In this document: in pieces, positions 63,973 to 64,000 of the stretch
Layout: the number at the start of each line of letters is the position of its first letter
Position numbering within the stretch: position 1 is the first letter of the stretch
Assembly (NCBI RefSeq): GCF_015500055.1
Contig: NZ_CP045492.1
Span: forward strand, 1,622,501-1,686,500
Direction: 5' to 3'
Source: Mesorhizobium sp. NBSH29
GTDB lineage: Bacteria > Pseudomonadota > Alphaproteobacteria > Rhizobiales > Rhizobiaceae
Length of the DNA stretch: 64,000 nucleotides
Translations under genes and position numbers: made by a program
The notes under the pieces: generated by a model
What the model was told of the DNA's origin: nothing
Database searches by the model: none
The model's input: only the letters and a program-made list of their open reading frames with translations

Positions 63973-64000
63973 CGAGTATCACCAACTTCTGAGGGGGAGT

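Noticed and set aside
1-64000. CRISPR arrays, transposases, prophage or toxin-antitoxin pairs
   Set aside because: No regularly spaced direct repeats, no DDE or recombinase proteins, no phage structural genes and no recognisable toxin-antitoxin pair were found.

Overview
The window looks like a chromosomal segment of an alphaproteobacterium of the order Hyphomicrobiales (Rhizobiales), most likely a Mesorhizobium/Phyllobacteriaceae relative. The evidence is the high GC content, a GcrA cell-cycle regulator, a PodJ-like polarity protein with a CtrA-type site upstream, a SAM-II riboswitch on metZ, a class I lysyl-tRNA synthetase, the argD-argF-hslO order and a DUF6460 protein. There are no transposases, integrases, prophage genes or CRISPR arrays. 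Species assignment is inference.

Layout. 0-2.4 kb: a small hypothetical gene and an IlvD/Edd-family sugar-acid dehydratase. 2.5-9.8 kb: a complete NAD-dependent molybdenum formate dehydrogenase operon on the minus strand (fdsG-fdsB-fdsA-fdhD-fdsD) behind a LysR regulator. A GATAGAAA-type palindrome lies in the promoter gap and a long palindromic repeat splits fdsA from fdhD. 10-13 kb: Pit phosphate transporter with its PhoU-like partner, and an Mrp/ApbC P-loop protein. 13-14 kb: a nitronate monooxygenase-like gene. 15.3-22.3 kb: the 'ligase-associated' DNA-repair set (ATP-dependent ligase and exonuclease on the minus strand; Lhr-like helicase and PdeM endonuclease on the plus strand) with a TPR-methyltransferase between the two halves. 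22.3-24 kb: a TSUP transporter with a TIGR02186 partner. 24.2-27.9 kb: the PodJ-like protein.

28.3-36.1 kb: a MerR regulator followed by a fatty-acid/acyl-CoA oxidation run (two acyl-CoA dehydrogenases, thiolase, FadJ-type multifunctional protein, hotdog thioesterase). One 20-bp operator in front of the first dehydrogenase recurs in the same gene-relative orientation in front of the nitronate monooxygenase 15 kb away, and a related site precedes the MerR gene. This points to a local regulon.

36-44 kb: an S24/LexA-like regulator, a degenerate nuclease-fold membrane protein, lysS, a TerB-like protein, a fatty-acid hydroxylase-type protein, an orphan solute-binding protein and a family-2 glycosyltransferase with an extra N-terminal domain. 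44-47 kb: phosphate/polyphosphate genes (ppk2, phoR, phoU) without the pst transporter. 47-52.5 kb: gcrA, argD-argF-hslO, apaG and a CDP-alcohol phosphatidyltransferase. 52.5-56 kb: metZ under a SAM-II riboswitch, a dCTP deaminase and an amino-acid binding protein. 56-62 kb: a LuxR regulator divergent from a polyamine-type ABC transporter plus a short-chain dehydrogenase, ending near tRNA-Gly(CCC). 62-64 kb: a DUF6460 membrane protein, a histone deacetylase-family enzyme and an ArsR repressor with a cysteine-rich tail at the edge.

I found no clearly new multi-gene system. The strongest leads are the MerR operator set, the methyltransferase inside the ligase-associated repair cluster, the LuxR/ABC/SDR cluster with ATACC repeats, and the glycosyltransferase fusion.
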